Of a DNA stretch of 64,000 bases, positions 1-11,194 are shown one piece after another. Position numbers and translations under genes: made by a program. A model generated the notes under the pieces. It saw nothing but the letters and a program-made list of their open reading frames with translations. It was not told the DNA's origin and made no database searches. Each line of letters opens with the position of its first letter. The stretch's first letter is position 1. The DNA is from Ursus arctos (lineage: Eukaryota; Chordata; Mammalia; Carnivora; Ursidae), in NCBI RefSeq assembly GCF_023065955.2, contig NW_026622875.1, positions 7,976,501-8,040,500 on the forward strand. The letters run 5' to 3'.

Positions 1-7
1 TTTGTAC

Positions 8-178
8 GGACCGTTTGATTGGTATACAGCCATGCTCACTTGTTTATGCGTCTTCAATGGCTGCTTTCCCACCGCAGTAGAAGATTTGGGTAGTTGTGAC
101 AGAGACTACATGGGCCACAAAGCTGGAACTATTTGCCATTTGGTCCTTTATAGAGCATTGGGGGCATGCCGAACACCA
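8..178. mobile_element. DNA-transposon relic (hAT-like MER family)
   Basis: The stretch reads like the common mammalian repeat that contains an 'ACAGCCATGCTCA' box, 'GGCTGCTTT', 'GTAGTTGTGACAGAGAC' and 'TGGTCCTTTATAGA' in that order. It is diverged and truncated by the window edge. I recall this sequence as a non-autonomous hAT-type element but cannot give the family name with certainty. The open frame across it is not a gene. Confidence 0.5.
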
Positions 179-249
179 TGTTCATTTATGCTCTCTTACT
201 GTGGATATCCTGAGAAGACAACCTCACATTCTCTAACCGCGTTTTAATT

Positions 250-789
250 TTTAATTTCCCATTTTTCATTTTTGATGTGTGCTAATAGTGTATTAATGCA
301 CAATCTATCTGTTTATAATATAAAATACTTTCCCTTGGTGGAGATGTTTTTCAAAACCCGTGTCCCGGCTCCTCCTACTACATAGAATTTAGAAATTGAA
401 GATGGCTGTGGCTTTTCCCACCTTTTTTTAAAAAACAAGAAGTGAGGTCTGGAGACCCTGATTTATTTCCTAAGAGTCATGTGAACAGCCAAATGGAGGG
501 TCTGGACAAGAGGTTTCCTGACCTGCGGACAGAGACCCTGGCAGCCCAGATCTGCCTCTTCATTGGCAGGGCTCCCAGAGAACCCAGTCTCCCTCAGGGA
601 CTCAGTTTGGAGTCACTGATTTGGGGAGAGAGCAGCAAGATTGGACCATTTATTTTCCAAATGCACAGAGTCAGTTCTGAGCCCTCAGCATTAACAGGGT
701 CCAGAGAGTCTTGTGATCTTTCTGTTTTCCTCTATTTTCTGTTATCATTCTGACTTATTCCCTGATTTCTTTGTCTATCTCATTCATGC
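250..789. other. No recognised feature
   Basis: This is unique-looking sequence with no splice-framed coding region and no repeat that I recognise. A 103-codon frame at 442-753 has no recognisable domain. Confidence 0.4.
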
Positions 790-863
790 GTGGTGTGTGT
801 GTGTGTGTATGTGTGTGTGTGTGTGTGTGTCGGTGGTGGTGGTGGTGTTGGTGGTGGTGGTGT
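790..863. repeat. Compound microsatellite (GT)n then (GGT)n
   Basis: A GT dinucleotide run with one AT interruption passes directly into a GGT trinucleotide run with one GTT interruption. It is a simple repeat and likely length-variable. Confidence 0.9.
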
Positions 864-869
864 GGAGTC

Positions 870-2290
870 CCCAGTTTTCATGACCGAACCTTAAGCAAAT
901 GAGAAAAGTGCCTTAAGGTCTAACTAGGACAAATGTGAGTCTGGTAAATATTGGTTTTTGATACCATGTGAGCCCTGGGGTACAGAATATGAAAATTCCA
1001 AATGGTTATTATTCAGATCAATCAGGGAAGAGCACATTAACGCCTCGGCGGAGCTGCGCGGCTCAATTAGCACACACAGCCTCCACTCTACGCTTCTTGG
1101 ACGCAGCTCACATCGCTGAAGACCCCGTGCGAGCAACACTGTGGTTAAGGGTATGTCACAGCAAATCAACAAAATATGCAGTTTGATCAGCACGTTCTGA
1201 GAGCAGATCATTAAAATATGCAATCAGATCCCCCAAGTGCATGAAAAATTAACTAACAAGTTTTGTATCTTGATCAGTTTAATGAATGAGAAGTCGCTGA
1301 ACAAGAGTGTCAAATTGTACAGCCCAGCAAGGGGCAGATGATTGTCTGAGAGGAGAGGGGAGGGCCAGCGCAAATACTGTTGGTTTTCAAAACACCGATC
1401 CTTAGAATTCAATGTCAGAGAGAGCTGATTAGTATTAAGATGTTGTACAGCCTGTGTCCACCAGGATGTGATGAGATGTTGAGCCTTCTGATGTAAATGA
1501 AACATTGATTCTCCTTTTCAGGCTTCACTAAATCTTAATGGACCCAGCCATGCGCCTAGAAGCCCCTGCCAATGGCACCATATACACATGTGTGGGACTA
1601 AGAGGCAGTGGCAGCCTTCTGGAAATATCTAAACCATCTGACCTTGAAGAACAGCAAAAAGGAAGAGAAAAAAAAAAGCGCCTTTAATCAGATTGTATCA
1701 GAGCTGCACCATGCCACGAAGAAAGAAGCAGGGCTTAATAAGCCAGAAATGCCCCGGCTAGAAAGTTGGTGAAGAATTTGAGCAAATTAAGCCCAAGTGG
1801 TTGATGATCACTGAGGAAACATATGAATTGGATTGTCACAGAAGGCTATGGGGACTTCTGTCACCCTGCTATTGGCAGGCTGCCGATGGGGAGGTTGACA
1901 ACGCACTTTTAAAGCAGCCACGCATGCCCCCGGGGACTTGGCCCACGTATGAACGGGAACCTGAGCACCAGTCTGTTAATCCTTCTCGGCTACTTTATCT
2001 GGGCCGACCGGCTGGCACCGCAGCTGCGGGAGTGTCGGTTTCCCAGGGCATAAATTTACCCCCTTCTCTAATGAGCTGGGCAACAGAAAGATGGCAATCC
2101 CAAATAAAAGGCAGAAAGCGAATCCAAATGGGAAACCTTCCGCAGACAAAGGAGAAGATTGGCAGCCTGGCGAACGCTGAGGCTGGAGCGGGCTGCCAGT
2201 TGCCCTTCTGTCCAGCATGTATTTCGGGGGGCAGAGGAGGTGGGAGAGAGGTAGACTTTTGTATTTTTCTTTCTAAACTTCATTAGATTT
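870..2290. promoter_or_regulatory. Candidate conserved non-coding block
   Basis: About 1.4 kb free of any repeat I recognise, with many homeodomain-type cores (TCAATTAGCA, TGATTAGTAT, TTTAATCAG, CTTAATAAG), octamer-like ATATGCAAT, and local CpGs near 1040-1130 and 1990-2200. Frames across it (for example 1801-2286, 161 codons) show no family motif and no splice context. Developmental enhancers often look like this. Conservation cannot be tested here, so the regulatory call is inference. Confidence 0.3.
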
Positions 2291-3147
2291 TCCCGAAATG
2301 TACAACATGGATATACCTAGAATGTGTTTTGGTCAAACGTGTTGTATCGACAAACTTTTAAAAACAGTAAGAGTTATGATTCTTTTTCATGGACATTAGA
2401 TAAAATAGAAATAGCACATCAGCTTCGTGATTTGACTGATATCATTCTTTAGAGTGAGGTAAAGATAGAAAAAGTGAGTCAAATTAAACAAAGAAAAGTC
2501 CTACTCATATCAGAGGACATGTGATAAATGGTTATGTCAAAAATTACAAAGGAATTTTCAAATGGCTGAAGTTTAGGAAAATTGGGGCTAAAACATGTTC
2601 CTTGGGTAAGAGGGTTTCATGCAGTTCAGACTATCAGGTGGTTCCGTGTATGTGCTGGAGAGTTGTAGGCTTCTGTTTAAAATGATTTTAAGCAGAAAAG
2701 GAAAAATAGAGGATAGGAATAAATCATGGAAGTAAAAGAAAGATTTTAAAATTTGTCATTTATCCCATTTTCATTTGTCGGATGGGCTAAGGGAAATTCT
2801 CCAGCCCTAAGCCTGGGAAGAGAAAAAAGTTAAGGCCCAACAGATTTTTTTTTCCACACTGCGTTTCAATGACACACCTTATATACTGCTCAGTGCTTCC
2901 GTGGAGGCCAGAGCCAGGTCTGCATGAGGACCTTGCAAGCCTCTGTGAATCTCTTTCTTGGAGAAGTCAGAAAATGCTAATTTCACAAACTTACAATACC
3001 CAGGTGAAAGGGTCTTAAAGCCCATTGCTGGGGTTAGTAACGATCTCACCGAATACAGGGATACGTAGAGGTCAGACCCAGAGCACACTCTTGAGGTGCT
3101 AACACATCAATGAGTTGTCGTAAAACCATGAAAATATTCTTTGGATT
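2291..3147. other. No recognised feature
   Basis: AT-rich unique-looking sequence with no supported gene, RNA or repeat. Confidence 0.4.
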
Positions 3148-3600
3148 ACCAAAAAATAATTTTCAACTGTCTAAAGTTTCAATTAAATTTTTATGAAGAT
3201 TTTTAAACACATTATAACATGCATCAAATGTATGTATACTATCTATGTATGTATGGCACGTATAGTTATACACACAGACATATTTATGCATATTTTAAAA
3301 ATAAAAATAAAAAGACATGTGTGTACCCTCCAGCCAGCTTAAGAAATAGAAAATAACTAGTATTTTGAAGCTGCTAGTATGTCCCCACATCAGCAACCCT
3401 GTTCAACCCTCCCCTTCCCAGATACCCACTTTACTGAATTTCGTGGTGATCACTCCCTTACCTTCTTAGAATCTCGCTGTGTGTGCATGTACCCCAAACA
3501 ATATATTATCTAAATTTCCTGAACTTCAATTTTATATTAAAGGAATCACACTGCATGGATTCTTTGTAACTTCCCTTTTTCACTCAATGAAAATGTTATG
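3148..3600 (-). mobile_element. Old L1 3'UTR fragment, antisense
   Basis: The order of motifs (gtaccctccagccagc, cactttactgaatttc, ggaatcacactgcatg, then tttttcactcaatg) matches the antisense of an old L1M-type 3' region. It is strongly diverged. Its 5' side abuts a sense L1 fragment, so the two meet head to head at the hairpin at 3601-3634. Confidence 0.5.
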
Positions 3601-3634
3601 ATTGGTCACTCAATGTTATGATTGAGTGACCAAT
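3601..3634. repeat. Perfect inverted repeat (14-bp arms, 6-bp loop)
   Basis: ATTGGTCACTCAAT at 3601-3614 is the exact reverse complement of ATTGAGTGACCAAT at 3621-3634, with loop GTTATG. The surrounding bases also contain direct copies of TCACTCAATG (3580-3589 and 3606-3615) and ATGTTATGATTG (3593-3604 and 3613-3624). Confidence 0.95.
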
Positions 3635-3635
3635 A

Positions 3636-3895
3636 CCGCATGATTCCATTTATGTGGGGTGCCTAAAATAGTCCAACTCACAGAAGCAGAGTATAGAACA
3701 GTGGTTGCCAGGAGCTGGGGCGGGAGGGAATGGGGCGTTATTGTTAAATGGGTATAAAGCTTCAGCAATGCAAGATGAGTAAGTTCTAGAGATCTGTGCG
3801 ACATAGTTCCTCTAATTAGCAGTATTGTATTGTACATTAAAAGTAATTGTTTAGTAGGAAGATCTCATATTAAGTATCCTTATCACCAAAAAAAA
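3636..3895 (+). mobile_element. Old L1 3'UTR fragment, sense
   Basis: Contains the L1 3'UTR signature 'acagtggttgccaggagctgggg', then 'tgggtataaagcttcag', 'gatgagtaagttctagagatctg' and 'tgtattgtacattaaaa'. It ends in an A-rich tail at about 3889-3915. Confidence 0.7.
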
Positions 3896-4109
3896 AGCAA
3901 AACCAAAACAAAGGGGCACAAGAAAACTTTTAGAGGTGATGGCTCTGTCTATAAGCTTGCCTGTGGTGACAGTTTTATGAAAGGGTTTATGTGTATGTCC
4001 AAACTCCTCAAATCATATACATTAAATAGGTGAAGTTTTGGTACATCAATTGTCCATTAATATTGCTATTTTAAGAGGGTTTAACATGTCTAAAAATGTA
4101 TATGTTTAT

Positions 4110-5790
4110 AAAAACACAAATTTATTGAAAAACATTGAAGAAGGTATAAATAACTTTGGAGTTATCATATGCTATGGATGGGGAAATTCAATATTGTGTA
4201 AGTATTGATTCTCAAACTAACTGTAAATTTCATGCTATTCCAATCAAAATCTAAGTAGTGTTTTACATGGAAGTTACAATCTGATTTTCAAATTTATGTG
4301 GAAATTCACAAGCCCATGAATAGCCAGTAGCATTTTGAAAGAGAAAGATATGGCAAGTGACTCTACCAAATACAGCAATTAAGATAGTGTGGTTTTGGTG
4401 TAAAGATAGACTGTATCTGAAAGAACAAAACACACAACCCAGAAACAGGGCCTTCCCTAGAAGGACATGGTAGATTGCTCTGGCAATGTGGACACCGGAG
4501 AAGGGAGGAACTCCTGTGAACAGTACTCTGGCTATTGGTTGACTAGATGACAAAAGATAAAACAGATCCTTACATACACACAACAATCAATTCCTTGTTG
4601 ATTAAGGACTTAAATGAGAAATGTAAAACTTTTACAACTTTTAGGAGATAGTAAAGGAGAATGTATTTATGATCTCTGTGTAGGGAAGGATTTCTTTAAA
4701 AAGGAACAAAAAGCACAAAGCATAAACAAAAAGACTGATAATTTTGACTATATTAAAATGAAGATCTCAAAAGACATTTAAAAATATCACCACGAGGGTG
4801 GAATCCAAGCCACAAACTGGGAGGGCATATTTGTGATACACATATCTGGAAAAGAACTCATATCAAAAATACATATGAAAAATTCTTCTGAATAATTTTT
4901 AAAAAGATTAATGGCCAAATACCAAAATCAGCAAAAAACATGAATAGGCACTTCACAAAATAAAAATATAAATGCCCAAGAAATATTAAAAGATGCTCAA
5001 ACTCCTTGGTAACCAAAGAATTAAGATGTGAGACCAGGATGAGATACAACTTCACACTCACCAGACTGGCAAAAATTAAAAAGTCAAGCAGTATTATTAT
5101 CTGTTGGTAATGATGTAGCGCTAAGAACTCTCACCCACTGTAGGGGGGAAACTACATCAAGACTTTGGAAAATAGCATTTTCCAGGACAGTGGGAGATTC
5201 ACATAGCCTATGAGCTAACAACTCTGCTATTAGATACAGAGAAACGCTTGCACATTTGCATGGGGAGACATGCATAAGGGTGCCCAGAGCACACCCTCCG
5301 TCACAGCAAAAACAGAACAAGTTAGACAGCCATCAGCAAAGAGAGGATGAGTCAGTTGAGACAAAGGCTTGCGGTGGAGTACTATGCAACCGTAATCGAC
5401 CATAGCTCCCTGGCCGAATCGCAAAAATGGAGTGTCGAGTGAAAAACACTGAGCCACAGAAGAATATATATTATCCAATTAATATTTCAAAAATGTGAAG
5501 TATTTGGGTAAACACACAGGTGACAGCACTCTAAAGAAAAGCAGGAGAATGATGGTGAGGTACAACTCAAATAGTGCCTTATTTCCAGATGGAGAAACGG
5601 AGGGGAAGTTGGGGAGGGCACACATTTTGACTCCGGTCACTGGTTATTTCTTGAGCTGGGTGGTGAGCACCTGAGTGTTGATTTTATCATCCCTTAAATT
5701 GCATTTTTTAAAGCTTTACATTTTTTTCTTACTCTTTTGGATATATTATAAAGCTCACAATTTAAAAAAGATAAAAGAATACTAAATATG
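4110..5790 (+). mobile_element. Old L1 (ORF2 end to 3' end), sense
   Basis: Recognisable decayed ORF2 text in the usual order: 'ctattccaatcaaaatc', 'ccaagccacaaactggga', 'gatgctcaaactccttggtaacc', 'gatgagatacaacttcacactcacc', 'ggagtactatgcaacc', and finally a 3'UTR ending in 'actcttttggatatattataaagctcac' and an A-rich tail. Many frameshifts and stops make it non-coding. Confidence 0.75.
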
Positions 5791-5959
5791 GAGAAAGCCG
5801 TGGAGCTGTCATTTGATTGATCACATTAGGGTCGTTCTGTGATAGGGAGAGAGGCGCTATGACAGCAGTGCATGGCATGCCAAACGTCCCATTAATTCTT
5901 TTGGGACACTAGTACATACATGAATATTTGGCACCTGGTACATAAGGGATATTTAATAC

Positions 5960-6062
5960 GGTTGGTGAAAGAAAGAAAGGAAGGAAGGAAAGTAGAAGGG
6001 AGGGAGAAAAGAAGGCAGGAAGACAGAAGGAAAAAAGGAAGGGAAGAGGTGGGGAGGGAATC
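5960..6062. repeat. Purine-rich GAAA/GGAA low-complexity tract
   Basis: About 100 bp of almost pure purine on the plus strand (gaaagaaagg, aaggaagg, gggagggaga and so on). The open frames on the opposite strand reflect this composition only. Confidence 0.9.
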
Positions 6063-6559
6063 CAGGGGAGGGCCACCCTGGATTTGTGAATAATTGAGTC
6101 TACACAATGGGTAGATTCCCTGTTGATTGGAAAGAGTTCAGCCTTGTCTTGACGGAGACAGAGCTCTATTCTCTTGCAGAATTCAGCCCGTCGTGTCCTC
6201 ATGCTCCTACCGGCTGCACTGACAGCTATAGCACACCATTGAGACTTGTTGTCAGACATTAACTACTATGCCATGCTATTAGAGATTTTTTTTTTCTGAT
6301 GGAGTAATCACTACTACTTATGCGGAATGACAGACGTTGCCTGATAGTATTTAATCTAATCCGAAAATATAAAAAATAGCCTAGCTATGTAAGACCTAGA
6401 AAGAACCCAAAGGGATTTTTTTTTTTTTTCCTGAAAGTCAGGACAGGAAGAGAAGCATTAAACACATAACTAAACTCTGACAGATGGTACCTTTTGCTTT
6501 AGTTCCATGAGAATTGGGGCAGTAGGTAAATAATTCAGGATGTTGACTGCATGCTTAAG
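6063..6559. other. No recognised feature
   Basis: Unique-looking sequence with a T run at 6417-6430. No gene is supported. Confidence 0.4.
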
Positions 6560-7014
6560 TCTGCATTTTAAAAATTAATTTTTAAGTGTTAAATAAATAC
6601 AAAATAATATTCATAACACAGTTTTAAACCATAACAATCATAATAAAAAACAAAAATTTGTGGACACACCACACAGCTTTAAAAAAATTGAACCGTGATG
6701 CAGTCTTCAGAGGCTCTTCCCATGTCTTATCCCTTCCACTTTCCAGCACCCCATGGGAAATAATGACTCTCCTGAATTTTATTTATATGATTCCATGGCT
6801 TTTGTTTGGAGTGTTACATATTTGCACATATTCTTAAGCACTAACTTCTTTGTTTTTAAAGATTTTTAAACTTCACATAAATACAATAATGCTGCATTTT
6901 TTTCTACCATGACTTGGTTCTTTATCATTCAACACTCTGTTTTTGAGACTTGTCCATATTAATAACATACCTATACTTTACTCATTTCCATTGCTCTCTA
7001 CAATGACATTGTAC

Positions 7015-7085
7015 GGCTATCACAACATATGGTCTACGGCCATACCACCCTGAACGCGCCCGATCTCGTCGGCTATCACAACATA
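7015..7085. repeat. Target-site duplication (15 bp, perfect) around 5S fragment
   Basis: GGCTATCACAACATA occurs at 7015-7029 and again at 7071-7085. The empty site (one copy) reads continuously with the flanking old L1 sequence. The duplication brackets 41 bp: two bases (TG) and 39 bp of 5S rRNA. Confidence 0.95.
7032..7070 (+). pseudogene. 5S rRNA 5'-end retropseudogene (nt 1-39), tailless
   Basis: From GTCTACGGCCATACCACC onwards the 39 bases match vertebrate 5S rRNA positions 1-39 as I recall them, and the match then stops abruptly. The internal promoter (A box, intermediate element and C box, roughly nt 50-97) is missing, so the copy cannot be transcribed by RNA polymerase III. No A-tail follows. 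A 15-bp target-site duplication flanks it. The family precedent is the L1-mobilised 'tailless retropseudogenes' made from 3'-truncated small RNAs. Confidence 0.9.
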
Positions 7086-7390
7086 AGTATTCATTTTTCC
7101 CATTGATTCACACTTAAGTTTTCCCAGTTTCTTGTTCTTATCACACTAGGAACTTTTTTGTGCATGTCCCCTGGTTCACATGTGCAAATTTCTTTGGGAC
7201 TCTACCTAGGGCCAGAATTCCTGGTTGGAGGGCGCGCACATCCGCAACTGTACCAGATGACCCTTGTTTTCCATAGCAGTTGGCTGATTGCATTACTACC
7301 GGCATTGATTGAAAATTCCCGTTGCCCCTTATCTTCACCTGTCATTTTCGCCACTCTACGGGTTAGTATTCCTCAAGCTCTCTGAGGTGC

Positions 7391-8678
7391 CAACTTCTAT
7401 CATACCTTTAAGTAACTGCAGATGTGATTCAGTTAGTATCCAAACCCTACACTTCGATCTATGCCCATGATCTGAAGTTAGCGGCCCATGTTGAATTGAG
7501 CCATGGCCTCATTTGGACATTTGTCAAAAAGCAGGGCTTAAAAAGGAGAACAACTCTGTTGTTTTCTCAATAAAGTGCTGATTGACAAATATGAGGAAAA
7601 AATCATGATGTTAGTGGTAGAAATGAAATATTATATTTGGCACTGTTGGGAAATCACCCAAGTTTTGTGGGTTTTTGACTTCATAACTACAAGATATTTG
7701 GATCAAAGTGTACTTACTTGAGGTGACATATGAATTCATAATCCAAGGGAAAAAGCCTCATAAAAATAACTCAACATTAAATATATCTTGCAAAAGAACC
7801 ATTTAACTTGGCAAAATATTAATGAAATAAAACACATGGGTTAGATTTCCCTTCTAATACACATAGGAATAAAATGTGCTCAACAAAATATGCTTTGGCT
7901 TTTGCCAAACTAGAAACATCTGAAAATAACCTAAGAGATTTCCCTAAACCATGGCATGTTTCTGGCTTTGTCCACCATTTAATTAAGTGTTGTTTTAATA
8001 ATGAAGCACATTAGGGATGGGGGTTGTATCCAACCTACAAACCGTTCTTTATGAGGTAGTAAAGAAATGGACAATAGTACTGACAGAAAAAAAATGTTTA
8101 ATTTCACGGTCTTACCTTCTTAGCATATGTTTCATATCAACCTTAGCAGTTGTTTTCTGAAATCCCCTTTAGTTAAGAAAGTTAGCCATTGTTTTGTCCT
8201 TGAAAATGTAGGTGGAAATCTATTATGATGGCTCAAGGACAAAGGAGCAAGGTAAGCTGTGTGCCTGGCAACTGTGATACCAAAGTATGTATGCTGGTAA
8301 ATCACAATTGCAGTTCAGACATTTTTCAAGGCACGTTATTGCTTTATTCAGTGTCTTCACAATATAAACTCCTGAAACTTTAAAACCAAGGTTGTAGAAA
8401 TGGTACAAAAATATCTGTGAATGCCATTTTGGTACAATCTCAGTGCATGTAGACTAATTTTCTAATCTTATGAAAAAGAACAATGCATTTTAGAGATAAA
8501 AACTTAACTGTTTTAGGCCACCTTCTTGGTGTAGGTAAATCTGATCAGTCCATCTGCTTAGGACAATACAATCTGGACAAAATATACATTTTTAGGTTTT
8601 TGGAGAAAAATGTATTTCAAGGCATTGAAAAGACACAAAAATAATAAAGAATCAAGATGTGAGCCAAGTTGTGGAGGT
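7391..8678. other. No recognised feature
   Basis: AT-rich sequence with no open frame of recognised family and no repeat I can name. Confidence 0.4.
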
Positions 8679-8694
8679 ACACACACACACACAC
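8679..8694. repeat. (AC)8 microsatellite
   Basis: Uninterrupted AC dinucleotides. Confidence 0.9.
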
Positions 8695-9054
8695 AGGCAT
8701 TATATACACCTATAACATAGTACACACCTATGCTTCTTATACTCTCCAAGGAAGAGTAAAAAATAGTATATGAGTATATAATTTCCAAGCTTATTGAGGA
8801 GAAAAAAGGAATAAAATATGCCACATCAAAATAAGAGCAAGAAAAGAAAGAATCACAAAACAAATAGAACAAATAGAAAACAAATGTTAAGATGATAAAT
8901 TTATACTCAAATATATAATTAGATGAAATGCAAATGGCGTCCATGTTCCACTTAAAGGACAAAGGTGATCGGATTGAAGAGGGAAAAAAGGCATATGATG
9001 TAAAAAAAGACACATCCAAACATAAGGACAAAGAGAGGTTGAAATTCAAAGAGA

Positions 9055-9160
9055 TAGAGCCTATCTTATGACCCAGAAATTTCACTTCCAGTATGTATCC
9101 TAGGCAAATCCCTGCAGCTGTGCACCAGGAAGCCCTCTCAAGGATGTTCCTCTTGTGTGT
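9055..9160 (+). mobile_element. L1 ORF2/3' fragment, sense
   Basis: 'cttatgacccagaaatttcacttccagtatgtatcc' resembles the L1 ORF2 C-terminal 'ydpaipllg' coding text, and is followed by 'aaggatgttcctc'. Short and diverged. The A-rich DNA upstream to about 8700 may belong to the same element. Confidence 0.4.
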
Positions 9161-9164
9161 AGTT

Positions 9165-9412
9165 AACAAACACTCATGTAGCACTTACTACATTCCAGTC
9201 ATGTTTCTAAGCACTTTAAAATCTTACCTCAGATAATCCTCATGACAAGTCTAGGAGCTAGGTACAATTAATTCTCTTACAGGTTGGGGGGGAAAAAGCC
9301 TGTTCATAAAAATGTTAAAATTGTTTTTTGCCCGAAGTCGCGTAGCTAGTAAGTGCTAGGACTGGATGTGAACCCAGGCAGCCTAGCCTGAGTGTGTTCT
9401 TCCAACCCCCAC
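9165..9412 (-). mobile_element. MIR SINE, antisense
   Basis: Antisense MIR order: 'gtagcacttactacattcca', 'taagcactttaaaatctta', 'ctcagataatcctcatgaca', then 'gtcgcgtagctagtaagtgctaggactgg' and 'gaacccaggcagcctagcctg'. Confidence 0.85.
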
Positions 9413-9521
9413 TCCACAGTCTCAGTAAATTCCTGCTCAACACCAACAACTTCATCAACAAGACAATGGATTAATAGAAAATGCTATATTAATTGGATAA
9501 AACGCTCCCAGCCACAAAAAA

Positions 9522-9570
9522 GGATATATATCTATATATTTATATACCTATAGATAATATATATACAAAT
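9522..9570. repeat. AT-rich (TATA)n stretch
   Basis: Imperfect TA/TATC repeats. Confidence 0.75.
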
Positions 9571-9639
9571 AACTTCAAAGCATCTTAATGTGAAATAAAA
9601 TAAAATTTTTGAAAGAATTTGTATACAATTAGTATTTAC

Positions 9640-9831
9640 TTTTTTTTTTTTTGAGAGAGAGAGAGAGCTGCTGGCAATGGTGGGGAGTGCAAAGGGGGAG
9701 GGAGGGAGAGAATCTTAAGCAGACTCCACACCCAGTGTGGAGCCCAATGGGGGGCTCAATCTCATGACCCTGAGATCATGACCTGAGCCCACATCGTTGG
9801 CTGCTTAACTGACTGAGCCATCCAGTTGCTC
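9640..9831 (-). mobile_element. Can-SINE (SINEC), minus strand
   Basis: The T run at 9640-9652 is the A-tail on the minus strand. It is followed by the GA-rich/CT-rich body and the tRNA-Lys-like head ('catgaccctgagatcatgacctgagcc', 'ttaactgactgagccatccag'). Diverged, so older than the copies at 30.9 and 49.0 kb. Confidence 0.9.
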
Positions 9832-9839
9832 CACTATTA

Positions 9840-9933
9840 TTTATTTCTTAAGCGCTTTGTAGAATGTACCAATGAAACTATCTGGACCTTGAATTTTCTT
9901 CATGAGAATGTTTTTAACTGTGATTCCAATTTT
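9840..9933 (-). mobile_element. Old L1 ORF2, antisense, left part
   Basis: 'tgtaccaatgaaactatctggaccttgaattttctt' is antisense ORF2 text. It continues at 11195 after the inserted younger L1. The last 11 bases (ATTCCAATTTT) are one copy of the target-site duplication. Confidence 0.7.
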
Positions 9934-11194
9934 GATTTAAAAAATTTATTTACTTTTATCTAAGTATAATTAACATACAGTATTATTTTAGTTTCAGGTA
10001 TACAACATAATGATTCAACAATTCTGTACGTTTCTCAGTGCTCATTGACATAAGCATACTCCTAATTCCCTTTATTTTACATATTCTTCTTGCCCCCTCC
10101 CCTCTGACAACCACATTTGTTCTCTGTATTTAAGAGCCTGTTTTTCTGCTTGTCTCTTTTTTTCTTTGTTTGTTCATTTGCTTCATTTCTTAAATTCCAC
10201 ATATGAGTAAAATTATGTGGTGTTTGTCTTTCTCTGAGTGACTGACTTCACTTAGCATTATACTGCCTAGGCACATCCATATTGTCGCAACTGGCAATAT
10301 TTCTTTCTTTTTTATGGGCTGAGTGATATTCCATAGTATATCGTTTATATACATTATATATCACATCTTCTTTACCCATTCTTTGATATACACTTGAGGA
10401 GCTTTCATACCTTGACCATTGTCAATAACACTGTATAAACATAGGGGTGCGCATATCTTTTCAAATTAGTGTTTTTGTATTCTTGGGGTAAATATCCAGT
10501 GGTGGAATTACCAGATCATATGATAATTCTATTTTTAATTCTTTTGAGGCAACTCCATAATCTTTTCTACAGTGGCTGCACCAATTTGCATTCCCATCAA
10601 CAGTACACAAGGGTTCTTTTTCTCTACATCCTCACTAACACTTGTTATTGCTTGTGTTTTTGATTTTAGGCATTCTGATAGATGTAAAATGGTATCTCAC
10701 TATGGCTTTGTGTTTCCCTGATAATTAATACTTATGAGCATTTCCTCAAGTGTTTGTTGGCCATCTATCTATCTATATTCTGTCTGTATGATGGAAAAAT
10801 GTCTCTTTTTTAGGTCTGTCCATGTTTTAATTGGATTATTTGTTTCTTTGGTCTCCAGTCGTGTAAGTTCTTTATATATTTTGCATATTAACCCTTTATT
10901 GGATATATCATTTGCCCCGTTTAGTAGGTCATCAATTTATTTTGTTTATGGTTTCCTTTACCACGCAGAAGCTTTTAATTCTGGTATAGTCCCAATAGCT
11001 TAATTTTTGTTTTTATTTCCCTTGCCAGAGGAGAGGTATCTAGAAAAGTTGTTTCTATGGCTGATGTCAAAGAAATTACTGCAATTTGTTTTCTTCTAGG
11101 AATTTTATGGTGTCACGTCTCCTGTTTAGTTCTTTAATCCATTTTGAGTTTATTTTTTATATGGTGTAAGAAAGTGGTCCAATTTCATTCTATA
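9934..11194 (-). mobile_element. Younger carnivore L1, 5'-truncated, nested in older L1
   Basis: Runs antisense from the 3'UTR ('gtataattaacatacag', 'cccctcccctctgacaacc', 'cacatatgagtaaaattatgtgg') into ORF2 ('tggctgcaccaatttgcattcccatcaac', 'gcattctgatagatgtaaaatggtatctcac', 'cattttgagtttatttttt'). It ends near 11194, far short of ORF1. ATTCCAATTTT flanks it at 9923-9933 and 11195-11205. All frames are interrupted. Confidence 0.85.

Larger units (their letters stand above)
6560..7390 (-). mobile_element. Old L1 3'UTR/ORF2 end, antisense
   Basis: Antisense L1M-like order: 'aaaccataacaatcataat', 'cccttccactttccagcacccc', 'tgatacat'-type stretches, 'ttggttctttatcattcaac', 'tgagacttgtccatatt', 'ttgctctctacaatgacattgtac' and onward. 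It is the host into which the 5S rRNA fragment at 7032-7070 was inserted. Confidence 0.5.

Noticed and set aside
1801..2286. 161-codon plus-strand frame
   Set aside because: No recognisable domain, no splice-site context, and frames of similar length occur on the opposite strand. I treat the block as non-coding.
7032..7070. Functional 5S rRNA gene
   Set aside because: Only nt 1-39 are present. The internal promoter and the T-run terminator are missing.
8558..9184. 208-codon minus-strand frame, the longest in the window
   Set aside because: Its residues are biased (F, S, Y, L from AT-rich DNA), it crosses a CA microsatellite and overlaps sense L1-like sequence. No family motif.
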